DNA of 64,000 bases from NCBI GenBank assembly GCA_046329535.1, contig JAXLUN010000003.1, positions 434,001 through 498,000 on the forward strand. Reading direction: 5' to 3'. Shown piece by piece: positions 24,689-32,692 of this stretch. The DNA is from Bog-950 sp046329535. GTDB taxonomy: Bacteria; Bacteroidota; Bacteroidia; Chitinophagales; LD1. Both the position numbers and the translations under genes were made by a program. The notes under the pieces are model-generated. The model had not been told where the DNA came from, made no database searches, and saw only the letters and a program-made list of their open reading frames with translations. The stretch's first letter is position 1; every line of letters starts with the position of its first letter.

Positions 24689-26098
24689 TTATTCCGAAAG
24701 AATCTGGTCTATCTGATTTTTGAGATTGATTTTTTGTGTGATTTTTTCTTGGGTTATCTTGTTCTTATCTATGGGTTCTACCTTCATATTCAACTTTAAT
24801 TCATTTACATCTTTTTCGATTTTCAGTTTGTCCTGATTATACTTTTCTATTACCTTCTGTATCTCCGGGCTCTTGCCATCTTTTTCTACCCTCAATAAAA
24901 ATTGTGCTGCGGTTGTATCTGCAAGTAATTTGCTCTCATAAGAAAAAGATACCAGCGTATTTTCATAAAAGAATCTTTTGGTTTCTCCCTTCTCTATCGT
25001 TACTGAGTCAATTATTTTCTTCGTCATAGTATCTATAAACAGTATTTGATATGCGCTTTTTGCAACATCCACTCCAATTACATCAGCCTTAATGTTTTCA
25101 AGAACTATGTACTTAGAAGTTTCTATATCCGCTTTTACCTCTTTTTGTGAGGGAAATTTTACAATATTCCCCATGGCTGTGGGCACACCAATGGATCCCT
25201 GAAAACGATATTCTGAAATAACATACGATTCTAAGAGCACAGTAGGCAAGTCATCTTCCTTGATGTAAAGAAAGCCCTTATCATAGTGATCATTACCCCA
25301 TGAATTCATTATGGTAAACAGCTTTGTGATATTATTATAACCACAGATAACCATTGCGTGAGTATTCTTAGCATTACATGAGCCGCAATCGGGCTTCCAA
25401 ATATAGGATTGGCCACCTCCATTTTGGCGGTACATGTCAATGAAGCTATTATCAACATATACAATAATAAAAACAGGGTTATGGCTATAGAGCTCTCTCT
25501 TAATCTCACGCAAATTTGTTAGTAGTGGTGTTTGAGATAAAACTACACGATGTGACCAAGCTGCGTTCCTAATTTCCGTTGTGTTACAATTGGTGTTGCA
25601 TCCATTTGAATTGTATGGGGCGTAACCACATTCAGCTAGTAAGGGGACTCCGGTTTGCTCCATTATATCAAAAGCATTGTAAAAAGTCATTCCTGTTGTG
25701 CACTGATCTGCAGTATATTGCCCAAATCCGTTTTTAAAATTATTATAGATATACGTGGGACTAAAAACTCGACTATCGTTACGTTGAGCATTTGAGTTAT
25801 AGTATGACCAGTTACCTTTTTTCCATTCGAGATTGCTACGCAAGGCATAGGCTAATGCCCAAGCTACACAAGAACCCTGATAACCCTGATTGTCTGCTGG
25901 GGGTAATTCACTCCGCAAATCTATAGGGTTCGTGTACTGCGGCTCAACAGGAATGGATGATGATGCAAGAAAGGCGTTACGTTTCAGCTCTGATATGGTG
26001 CTCGGCTTTGCACCAAATGCAGGATGGTCGTTACTTGGTTGTGCGATAGCAGCAATACATATCGCAATGCTTAGTAAAAGTGAAATAATTTTTTTCAT
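24689..26098 (-). CDS. Secreted C1 (papain-like) cysteine protease
   Basis: A 469-residue protein with a signal peptide (residues 1-19, ending in AIAQ). The catalytic domain runs about 55-290: PADNQGYQGSCVAWALAY with Gln71 (oxyanion hole) and Cys77 (nucleophile), NTHAMVICGYN with His247, and IMNSWG with Asn265, the complete papain set. Extra cysteines (about 132-170 and 238-241) suggest disulfides. There is no propeptide of papain type: the mature-like sequence begins about 35 residues after the signal. The C-terminal 180 residues are beta-rich and then end in a Lys/Glu coiled coil. Inferred: periplasmic or surface protease acting with the barrel-like protein and lipoprotein encoded just upstream. 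Confidence 0.9.
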   Translation of the reverse strand: MKKIISLLLSIAICIAAIAQPSNDHPAFGAKPSTISELKRNAFLASSSIPVEPQYTNPIDLRSELPPADNQGYQGSCVAWALAYALRSNLEWKKGNWSYYNSNAQRNDSRVFSPTYIYNNFKNGFGQYTADQCTTGMTFYNAFDIMEQTGVPLLAECGYAPYNSNGCNTNCNTTEIRNAAWSHRVVLSQTPLLTNLREIKRELYSHNPVFIIVYVDNSFIDMYRQNGGGQSYIWKPDCGSCNAKNTHAMVICGYNNITKLFTIMNSWGNDHYDKGFLYIKEDDLPTVLLESYVISEYRFQGSIGVPTAMGNIVKFPSQKEVKADIETSKYIVLENIKADVIGVDVAKSAYQILFIDTMTKKIIDSVTIEKGETKRFFYENTLVSFSYESKLLADTTAAQFLLRVEKDGKSPEIQKVIEKYNQDKLKIEKDVNELKLNMKVEPIDKNKITQEKITQKINLKNQIDQILSE

Positions 26099-26140
26099 GC
26101 GTTTGGCTTATTTGATGTTGGTATTGATTTGACTAACCAA

Positions 26141-28369
26141 CTACTTAGTCTTTTTTTCATCTTTATCGGCCTTATTAGCAGGGGCTACAGTGGCAAAATT
26201 AAAGGAGATGCCTGCGAACCAACTTGGCTTCCATTTATCTATGAGTGGCAGTTGTGCCGTAGAGTCGTAAAAATGAGGCAGGTCATATGAATTGGGATGT
26301 ACTGTGTTGGCCGTGTTCGTGCTTTCCTCGGCTGTATGTCCTTTTGCCAATTCCTTTGTTTTGCCAACCGCCAATCCTGTTTGAAAGGAAATACGGGATT
26401 TTTTTACATTGAACATTAGTGACCCGCCCAATAAAAATGAAACATTGGTATTATTATCCAGCATAAGCCCGACTGCCCCACCAAAATTTACAAACGTGCC
26501 TGTTCTGGAATAGAAATGTGCAAATACACCAAAACCATAATTAACCGGTTTATTCTCCTTTTCCTGATGACGCAATATGGTGCCCACGGTATCAATGATG
26601 CGATTTACGGGCACTCCGCTACTATCTACCGTACGATAGAAACGATAAACGCTTGTTTCAAATTTATAGTTTGGTATGCTTAAGCCGTGAAGATAGAACC
26701 CTGCACTGAAGTCTATTTTGAAACCTCCTCTTACCATAAAATCGCGGCTTAGCAGGGTGGCAATATCCTTATCTTTTTCTTTTCCTTTCAGATCGAAAGA
26801 AAACTCATCGTTATTTGGTACTCGAATTTGTTTGCTGAATACCACCGCATCCGATTTTTTCGAAACTGCGGTGTTATAAGATAAATATACTTCATCAATC
26901 AGTTTGCATAAATCATCAATGTACTCAACATATTCTTTATTCGTAGTAAGTACTGCAAATTTTTCTTCTGTATTTTTAGTTAATGCCGCTTTAAACAAAT
27001 CGGCATTAACCGATACTTCTATGTTTAGCAATTTTGCAATTTGCTGGCGAAGGCGAAATAAATCTCTGAAATATTCTTGTTCTCTGAAATCGATCACTGC
27101 ATTGCAGAGATTAAATTCATCTATACCATTTTTTACACCCAGCAGGTTGGCTTTGTGTTGTTTCAGTTTTTCGATTGCATCTGTTTCTTGGAGTAGTGGT
27201 GTGGCCGCTACGTTAGGCGAGTCTGTATTGCTTTTTTCAGGTGCTGCGGTGGTAAGAAACTTTTCGATTACTCCGGCAAACTTGTCCTGATATTCCATGT
27301 AATTATCTTCTCCGTTAGCTTCAACGGAGTATGTTACATCCTTTTTACCGATGATATCCACCTGCATTTCAGCTCCGGCACGGGGCATTAATTGTTTTTT
27401 AACCTTATAGTATTCATAAGGGTATTCAATACTCGTAATGGTTTGTGCTATAGCTGCGTCTTTTACCTTACTATTGGTTGAGTGATTAAGTATGGTTTGT
27501 AACATTTTAAAATCAGCCAATAGGCGACAATTGCGCATACTGCTGCATGGCAAGGATTCCAAATCGGATATGATTCCATCTAACTTGGTTGCAGCATTTG
27601 TGTCCTCCCCTTTTATTTCTGTTTTCAATAACTGGATATATGCATTCTCTTTAGGGCAAACTATATATCGTTTTAGCTTAAGATAAGTGAGACTGCCATT
27701 TCGCTGGTCATACACTACCCGATAGCGGATGGTTTTACTATTGTTTTCTCCACCTACTTTGCAAATAGGTAAGATAGCGCAATAGCTATTAGATGCTCCA
27801 CAGCAGGTAGATGGTTCATTGCAAGTGATATGAATAGGATCCGTGTTAGTTGAGGGTAGCGGCAATATCTTTTGTTCGCCCTCTGCCTTATCGCAAAACT
27901 GCGAAGATTCGTTTTGCCCTTCTGTCTTTACGGATTCTTTCTTTTTATTGAGTATTAGTTTAAGGTAAAGCGCTTCCTTATCTATTTTACGCTCTTTCAC
28001 TTCCACACTTCCCACTTTTTTTACGTTGCCGTCCTTATCTATTTCAATGGTTATTTTACCTTTTTGAAAATCGTCTTTCTTGGGGAAAATGTAATTTTTT
28101 TCATCATCCCCTTTTAGCATGGCACTTTTATCGGCAGCTACATAAAAGATACGATTGCCTTCTTTGTTTACCTGAATACGAAGACTATTCCAATTGTCAT
28201 CTGTAAACTGAATATTTACTTTTTGAGGCACAAAGGGCAGAGTAATTTCGTCTTTATCCTGTAGATGTAAGTAAACTTCTTTGGTAGAAGTGTTCAAAGT
28301 AATTTCGTTTGCCAGCTGTGCCTTTAGCAATACGGTAAGCACTACCATTAAAAAGTAAATCTTTTTCAT
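26141..28369 (-). CDS. Large secreted/outer-membrane-type protein, unknown
   Basis: 742 residues with a signal peptide (1-20). Seen: a Lys/Asp-rich beta region (about 20-130), a cysteine cluster about 180-203 (CNEPSTCCGASNSYCAILP), a helical central part (about 250-510), and a C-terminal part from about 560 with alternating hydrophobic and aromatic residues in short strands (KIDFSAGFYLHG, YGFGVFAHFYSR, VGLMLDNNTNVSFLLGGSL, ISFQTGLAVGKT, WFAGISFNFA) that reads like an outer-membrane beta-barrel. The very end is Lys/Asp-rich rather than an aromatic residue, which is atypical for a barrel. Not recognised. It is 42 bases upstream of the C1 protease gene, in the same direction. Confidence 0.75.
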   Translation of the reverse strand: MKKIYFLMVVLTVLLKAQLANEITLNTSTKEVYLHLQDKDEITLPFVPQKVNIQFTDDNWNSLRIQVNKEGNRIFYVAADKSAMLKGDDEKNYIFPKKDDFQKGKITIEIDKDGNVKKVGSVEVKERKIDKEALYLKLILNKKKESVKTEGQNESSQFCDKAEGEQKILPLPSTNTDPIHITCNEPSTCCGASNSYCAILPICKVGGENNSKTIRYRVVYDQRNGSLTYLKLKRYIVCPKENAYIQLLKTEIKGEDTNAATKLDGIISDLESLPCSSMRNCRLLADFKMLQTILNHSTNSKVKDAAIAQTITSIEYPYEYYKVKKQLMPRAGAEMQVDIIGKKDVTYSVEANGEDNYMEYQDKFAGVIEKFLTTAAPEKSNTDSPNVAATPLLQETDAIEKLKQHKANLLGVKNGIDEFNLCNAVIDFREQEYFRDLFRLRQQIAKLLNIEVSVNADLFKAALTKNTEEKFAVLTTNKEYVEYIDDLCKLIDEVYLSYNTAVSKKSDAVVFSKQIRVPNNDEFSFDLKGKEKDKDIATLLSRDFMVRGGFKIDFSAGFYLHGLSIPNYKFETSVYRFYRTVDSSGVPVNRIIDTVGTILRHQEKENKPVNYGFGVFAHFYSRTGTFVNFGGAVGLMLDNNTNVSFLLGGSLMFNVKKSRISFQTGLAVGKTKELAKGHTAEESTNTANTVHPNSYDLPHFYDSTAQLPLIDKWKPSWFAGISFNFATVAPANKADKDEKKTK

Positions 28370-28404
28370 GTTGTTTTTTATTTAGGGGTGGTTAATAAAG
28401 TTTT

Positions 28405-28443
28405 AAGGGCAGCTGATTGGTTTGTACTTTCAGCAATGCCCTT
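28405..28443 (-). terminator. Hairpin terminator after lipoprotein gene
   Basis: AAGGGCA (28405-28411) pairs with TGCCCTT (28437-28443), extended inside by GCTGA/TCAGC; on the minus strand it follows the stop at 28445 and leads into TTAAAACTTT. It probably causes partial termination between the lipoprotein and the 742-residue gene. Confidence 0.55.
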
Positions 28444-28444
28444 T

Positions 28445-29122
28445 TTATTTTATGGTTGTTTGCTTTGTTAAGTAATCTTGGTTCGGGTATATGCCTGCTA
28501 CTCTAATTTGGCGTTGTGGCGGTATTACAAACTCGCTTAACCCTCTATGGTTTTTGCTACCAGCCGACCAATCGTACGTATAGCCAAGCCTGGTCCAGGG
28601 ATATTTATTATACAGAATACTGTCAGCAAAACTGTTGGTCTGTTTATTCAAAAACCAGTCTTTGTAAACAGAGTCTGTGTAAGGAGGAAAACATAAATCA
28701 CATTCCTTATCAGTAACTTCTTTATCGGGACAAGGGCGGAATAAATCTGATGGCTTTACCCAAAATTCTACAAAAAGGGTCTTGTTTGCGGTGGGCGGAA
28801 GACCCAATAGTTGTTTGATACGCAAACAGGATTGAGCCGTATCTTTTAGTGTTATTTTTTGCAATAGTTCGGGGCATAAGGTGACCCATATTTCTCTATT
28901 AGTAGTAGTTGTATCTACTTTATATTTCGTATAATTTGTCCAGGTTACCACCAGCACAGAATCGGCCTTAGGGTCTATAAACAGCAAGTTGTGATTTACC
29001 TCCTTAGGCTTAGCTTTTTGTGCATCGGCCACCGCCCTTCGGTATAACTTTTCGTTGCTCACCGTGCAGGCGCATAGCAACAGCAGCAGCAGACTAACCA
29101 TGAACAGCTTATAATTTTTCAT
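28445..29122 (-). CDS. Putative lipoprotein, unknown
   Basis: 225 residues with a lipoprotein signal: MKNYKLFMVSLLLLLLCAC, where the cysteine after LLLCA is the likely acylation site (Cys17 or Cys19). The mature protein is beta-rich with a small cysteine pair region (CPDKEVTDKECDLCFPP, about residues 134-150), and ends in a long strand pattern. I do not recognise the family. It precedes the barrel-like protein gene and follows two microprotein genes on the same strand, so the group probably works at the outer membrane. The gene call is secure, function unknown. Confidence 0.75.
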   Translation of the reverse strand: MKNYKLFMVSLLLLLLCACTVSNEKLYRRAVADAQKAKPKEVNHNLLFIDPKADSVLVVTWTNYTKYKVDTTTTNREIWVTLCPELLQKITLKDTAQSCLRIKQLLGLPPTANKTLFVEFWVKPSDLFRPCPDKEVTDKECDLCFPPYTDSVYKDWFLNKQTNSFADSILYNKYPWTRLGYTYDWSAGSKNHRGLSEFVIPPQRQIRVAGIYPNQDYLTKQTTIK

Positions 29123-29158
29123 TTCCCTTTTTTAAAATTCATTCAATAATCTTCCGGC

Positions 29159-29278
29159 CTACCCCAGCGCCTGCCTCAGAAACCACCCGGCCAGCACGAT
29201 AGCTGCCAGTATGATAACCAGCGGTAACCAGGTAACAGCCCGGGCTAAATCTTCTTTCAACTTCCTTTTGCGGTTCAT
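29159..29278 (-). CDS. 39-residue membrane microprotein (module 1)
   Basis: A 39-codon frame: ATG at 29278, stop TAG at 29159-29161. The product has a basic N-terminus (MNRKRKLKEDLARA) and one hydrophobic helix (about residues 16-33, VTWLPLVIILAAIVLAGW), ending FLRQALG. The ATG lies one base after the stop of the 27-residue gene, so the two are coupled. A protein of the same layout and size is encoded at 34839 in the second module. Function unknown; a single-pass inner-membrane peptide is inferred. Confidence 0.6.
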   Translation of the reverse strand: MNRKRKLKEDLARAVTWLPLVIILAAIVLAGWFLRQALG

Positions 29279-29279
29279 G

Positions 29280-29363
29280 TCAGGTGTTCTGCAGGTTCCA
29301 CAGCCAGAGCAAACCAATGAGTAAGGCTCCCAGTAAAATGACCAGCCAATCGCTTTTGCGCAT
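29280..29363 (-). CDS. 27-residue membrane microprotein (module 1)
   Basis: ATG at 29363, stop TGA at 29280-29282. The product, MRKSDWLVILLGALLIG continuing to LWLWNLQNT, is one transmembrane helix with a short charged N-terminus. It starts 3 bases after the stop of the carboxypeptidase-regulatory-like gene. The peptide encoded at 35391-35474 is also 27 residues and is identical at 15 of 27 positions, with both starting after ACC; this conservation is the main evidence that such a short frame is a gene. Confidence 0.7.
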   Translation of the reverse strand: MRKSDWLVILLGALLIGLLWLWNLQNT

Positions 29364-29366
29364 GGT

Positions 29367-30302
29367 TTAGCCTATTTTTTCCAGCGCTATGTTCCATACC
29401 ATATTTTCACCCTCGGTTAATTTGAGGCTGGCGGCATAGTGGGCATAAGTGGCCAGCTTGGCGGTTATTATCTGGTCGTCCATCAGTGTAGTGTTGAGGC
29501 TGTATTGCCCGTTGGCTGCCGTGATTACTGTTTTAATACCATTCTCAAATTTTACCGATACCCCTTCCAGCGGCAGGCCGGTAGCCAGGTCGGTAACCGT
29601 GCCGGTAATTACTTTTTCGCCACCTACGCGGTTGTAAACCACGCCCCACTCGCGGGCATTAGCGCGCATACTTTCGGGTTCTTCCTCGTTATAAAATGTT
29701 TCTACTTCATCCCATACTTTTTTAATCACCTTATCGGCTTCGGTGTTCAGAGCATCCAGCTCTTCCTGAGCGGTATCCAGCAAATCGGAAGCCGTGCTGT
29801 GGTGATTAAAATCGAGTTTAAAATCGGTGTAAACGGCATCTACCTCGGCTGCCGAAGGGTTAATCATGGCGGTGCCGCCAGCGGCTATCCGGTCGGCTTC
29901 GCCCTTCACCACATTATAGGCCCAGTTTTTTACATCATCATCGCTGCTAAGTGGCGGCACGGCATTGCTGCTTACATCTAATTTATAGTAGGCGCGGTCG
30001 GCCTTATCCCAAACACCCCGCCTGATGGCCAGATTGAAGACCTGAATAAAATGAGAGGTATAAGTGGCGCACTCTTCGCGCGTTTGCGATTTTTTTTCGG
30101 TCAGCACACTCAGCGCATGCGTGGCCGGGTAAATAGCATCGTATTTAAGTAAGTAGCTGGCTTGTATGGCCGTTAAGCGGCTAAGGGTAGAGGGGGTTAA
30201 AAAGTTACCCGCACCCATCAGGTCGCTTTTGTTTTTAGCATTATTCAGGGCCGTTAAACGGCCAATATTGCTACTTGGCAGCACTCTGTTTTCGCTTGAC
30301 AT
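29367..30302 (-). CDS. Helical protein with C-terminal carboxypeptidase-regulatory-like domain
   Basis: 311 residues with no signal peptide. The first about 225 residues are helical and rich in Ala, Asp and Glu (for example TLSRLTAIQASYLLKYDAIYP and a repeated GRLTALNN/SRLTAIQA motif at about 14 and 39). The last about 80 residues (from KVITGTVTDLATGLPLEGVSV) have the Gx[VI]xD...G.PL.GV.V...G..T.....G.Y pattern of the carboxypeptidase regulatory/CNA-B-like beta sandwich. Placed after a 42-bp tandem repeat array and immediately before the 27- and 39-residue membrane peptides. Role unknown; the sandwich domain usually mediates protein binding. The lack of an export signal despite this typically extracellular domain is odd. 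Confidence 0.75.
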   Translation of the reverse strand: MSSENRVLPSSNIGRLTALNNAKNKSDLMGAGNFLTPSTLSRLTAIQASYLLKYDAIYPATHALSVLTEKKSQTREECATYTSHFIQVFNLAIRRGVWDKADRAYYKLDVSSNAVPPLSSDDDVKNWAYNVVKGEADRIAAGGTAMINPSAAEVDAVYTDFKLDFNHHSTASDLLDTAQEELDALNTEADKVIKKVWDEVETFYNEEEPESMRANAREWGVVYNRVGGEKVITGTVTDLATGLPLEGVSVKFENGIKTVITAANGQYSLNTTLMDDQIITAKLATYAHYAASLKLTEGENMVWNIALEKIG

Positions 30303-30370
30303 AATAGTTTTGTTTTTGTGTTAAAATTTATGTTTTCTATTCCTTTTAGTCATTCCTGTTCGTTTCTGTT

Positions 30371-30626
30371 ACCACGGAACCCCGTCCGGAAATCTAATTA
30401 TGCCCCTCCGTGGTCACGGAACCCACATCTGAAATCTATTTTCATCCCTCCATGGTCACTGAACCAACTCCCGAAATCTAATTTTACCCCTGCGTGGTCA
30501 GGCAACCCACGGCCGAAATTTCATTACAACCCTCCGTGGTCACGGAACCTGCTTCCAAAATCTAATTACGCTCCTCCGTGGTCATGGAACTCACTTCAGA
30601 AATCTAATTACACCCCTCCGTGGTCA
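30371..30626. repeat. Array of 42-bp tandem repeats (about six units)
   Basis: Units begin at about 30405, 30447, 30489, 30531, 30573 and 30615, with an incomplete first unit from 30371. The consensus core is CCTCCGTGGTCACGGAAC, containing the inverted repeat CCGTG/CACGG, then a variable stretch and GAAATCTAATTA. Units differ by several bases each at all codon positions, so there is no sign of selection for a 14-residue peptide. The array lies upstream of the gene starting at 30302. The period equals four DNA turns. It is either a regulatory array or a decaying satellite. Confidence 0.85.
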
Positions 30627-30711
30627 TTTTTCGGCCTCCGGTTTTGAGCCTCCAAACACTATTTATTGAAAGAATTATCGGCCACAGGCCCCTGCTTTGA
30701 TTTTTTTAAAT

Positions 30712-30754
30712 GAGGAAGGCTTACGCTTGGTTTACCTTCCTCTGCTGTCAATCA
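30712..30754 (-). promoter_or_regulatory. Conserved hairpin element downstream of LuxR-type gene (module 1)
   Basis: GAGGAAGG (30712-30719) pairs with CCTTCCTC (30735-30742), followed on the plus strand by TGCTGTCAATCA. The same arrangement, including the GGAAGGC / TTACCTTCC arms and the GCTrTCAATCA tail, occurs at 35037-35076. Here no good U-tract follows on the minus strand, so it may be an RNA element rather than a plain terminator. Confidence 0.6.
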
Positions 30755-30824
30755 TACCCTCCTTAACTGCTCCCTTGTTGCGCACCTTTCAGCGGCCGCG
30801 GTATGCCCGCTGCGGCTCATCGCT

Positions 30825-31145
30825 TTATTTAATCCAGCCCTTGCGCAGCGCTTCGGCTACCAGGGCCGTGCTGTTAAGCACACTGTTTTTTTTCACCATG
30901 GCCTTTTTATGCGTTTCAATCGTATCTTTAGCCAGATACAACCGGCTGGCAATTTCTTTGCTGGTATAGCCCTGGGCCACCAGTTGAAGTATTTCTGCCT
31001 CGCGGGCCGATAAACCGGCATTTGTTCTGTTACCTGCTGTTTCCATCACTGCTTTCGCTTTTTTTGACAGGGCAAACATAGGCTGCCCGCCAGCCCCTCT
31101 AAAACCAAAATGCATAGCATTATAGGAAGTCTGACAGGGGGGCAT
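30825..31145 (-). CDS. Stand-alone LuxR-type HTH regulator (module 1)
   Basis: 106 residues from the ATG at 31145 (a shorter start at 31079, MFALSKKAK, is also possible). The C-terminal about 60 residues are a LuxR/GerE helix-turn-helix: LSAREAEILQLVAQGYTSKEIASRLYLA, then DTIETHKKAMVKK and ALVAEALRKGWI. There is no receiver or ligand-binding domain, only a short basic N-terminal tail, so control must come from expression level or a partner. It is a paralogue of the 83-residue protein at 35111. Divergent from the helical-protein gene at 31196. Inferred: regulates its module. Confidence 0.82.
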   Translation of the reverse strand: MPPCQTSYNAMHFGFRGAGGQPMFALSKKAKAVMETAGNRTNAGLSAREAEILQLVAQGYTSKEIASRLYLAKDTIETHKKAMVKKNSVLNSTALVAEALRKGWIK

Positions 31146-31195
31146 CCATGGTCTATTAGCAGTTACTTTTCAATTTCTGTTATATTTAAACCGCT

Positions 31196-32692
31196 ATGAC
31201 CCCCAGCCACGACCTGTTTCTGTTAATCAAAAATCTCTCGGGTGCCGAGAAGCGATATTTCAAGGTATGGGCACAGCGCCATGTAATTGGAGAGAAGAAT
31301 AAATACGAGCAGTTGTTTGATTTAATAGATGCCCTGCCCGACCACGAGCCCTATAACGAAACCAATCTGAAACAGCAGCTAACCGATGAGCAGATGCTGA
31401 AAAATTTTGCCGATGAAAAGAAAAATCTGCATGAACTGGTGATGAAAGCCATGCGCTCTTTTTACCATGATAAAACCATCGATCATCAAATAGATAATCT
31501 GTTGCTGGATGAAGAATTTTACCGGCAAAAACGATTGAATAACCTGCGCCAGAAGGCCATTGACAAAGGCAAAAAACTGGCTGTTAAGTACGATAAATTA
31601 CCCGCCCTGCTTACTCTTATAGAGCGCGAAATGACCTTGCAGATAGAGTGGCAGCAAGATGAATTAAAAACTCTCTCGGACCGTATTAACCTGCAGGAAC
31701 AGCAGGCCCTGAACCAGTTGCAGATACTGGCTTCGCTGCGGTATTTCAGCAACCGGTTGTTTATACAGGTACGCATCAGTACCGCTCAAAGCAGCGAACT
31801 GCTGCGCAAAGAAAGCAGCCGTATACTGCAAGAACCTATTGTAAAAAACTATCAACCCGGTAATAATTTTCATGCCGACCGGCACTATTACCGCATACAT
31901 GCCATGCATCATCGCATACACCGCCACATGGACCAGCACCAGCACTACACCAAACTGGTTTTTGAGTTATACGACATTCACTTTCCGCATCAGCAGCAAA
32001 ACAGTCCGTCTTCGTACAAAATATCGCTCTTCAATTACCTCAATGCCTGCTTTGCAGCCGGTGACCTAAAACCCTTCCCCGCTCTGCTTAAAAAAGCCCG
32101 CGCCATACCGGCCACCAACCGCGATGAAGAAGGCGAAGACTGGCAAAATCTTATTCATCTGGAATTGATTTACCTGAGCAACATGGGTTTGCTGAACCAA
32201 GCCACCCAAATGGCTACCGATATAGAAACCGGGCTGAAAAAATATGCCCATAAAGTAAATATGGCCCGTCAGCTGGCCATTTGTTACAATCTGGCTGCCG
32301 CCTTTTTTGTCAGTGGCCAGTGGAACCGCGCCCTCGATTACTACCTTAAAATACTGCAAGATAAAACCGATGCCCGCCAGGACCTTAAAACCAACAGCGA
32401 GCTGCTGCAGCTAGCCATACAATACGAACTAAAAAACTACGACCTGGCCGAATACCAGCTGCGCAACATAGAGCGCAGGTTTGCCAAGCAACCCGACAAG
32501 GAAGATTACAAACTGTTTTTCAAATACCTGCGCCAGCTAATTAAAGACCCCGCTGCCACACACAGCCCCGACCAGGAAAAACTAAACGCCTCCCTCGCCC
32601 GCCAAGCCGAGCTACTTTGCTGGGTGCAGGCCAAACAGCAAAAAAAGAAAATAGAAGAAGTGTTCCGGCAAACTACTTTAACTGCGTTGTAA
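31196..32692 (+). CDS. Large helical (TPR-like) protein, paralogue of the gene at 13285
   Basis: 498 residues, soluble, almost entirely helical, Gln- and Lys-rich. The first about 90 residues (LSGAEKRYFKVWAQR ... YEQLFDLIDALP ... HELVMKAMRSFY) and the general spacing match the 500-residue protein at 13285-14787. Helical repeats with A/Y/L positions typical of TPRs are seen about residues 240-460 (LNQATQMATDIE, AAFFVSGQWNRALDYYLKIL). It is the only plus-strand gene between 22.5 and 36.5 kb and starts 50 bases from the LuxR-type gene. Its 3' end overlaps the pentein gene by 15 bases. Family function unknown. Confidence 0.85.
   Translation: MTPSHDLFLLIKNLSGAEKRYFKVWAQRHVIGEKNKYEQLFDLIDALPDHEPYNETNLKQQLTDEQMLKNFADEKKNLHELVMKAMRSFYHDKTIDHQIDNLLLDEEFYRQKRLNNLRQKAIDKGKKLAVKYDKLPALLTLIEREMTLQIEWQQDELKTLSDRINLQEQQALNQLQILASLRYFSNRLFIQVRISTAQSSELLRKESSRILQEPIVKNYQPGNNFHADRHYYRIHAMHHRIHRHMDQHQHYTKLVFELYDIHFPHQQQNSPSSYKISLFNYLNACFAAGDLKPFPALLKKARAIPATNRDEEGEDWQNLIHLELIYLSNMGLLNQATQMATDIETGLKKYAHKVNMARQLAICYNLAAAFFVSGQWNRALDYYLKILQDKTDARQDLKTNSELLQLAIQYELKNYDLAEYQLRNIERRFAKQPDKEDYKLFFKYLRQLIKDPAATHSPDQEKLNASLARQAELLCWVQAKQQKKKIEEVFRQTTLTAL

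Noticed and set aside
30371..30626. Possible CRISPR array
   Set aside because: Units are contiguous and diverged, with no unique spacers and no cas genes nearby.
30318..30647. A 109-codon plus-strand frame rich in Pro, Trp, Ser and Asn across the 42-bp array
   Set aside because: The frame is open only because the repeat length is a multiple of three; base changes between units are spread over all codon positions, and no signal or conserved context supports translation.
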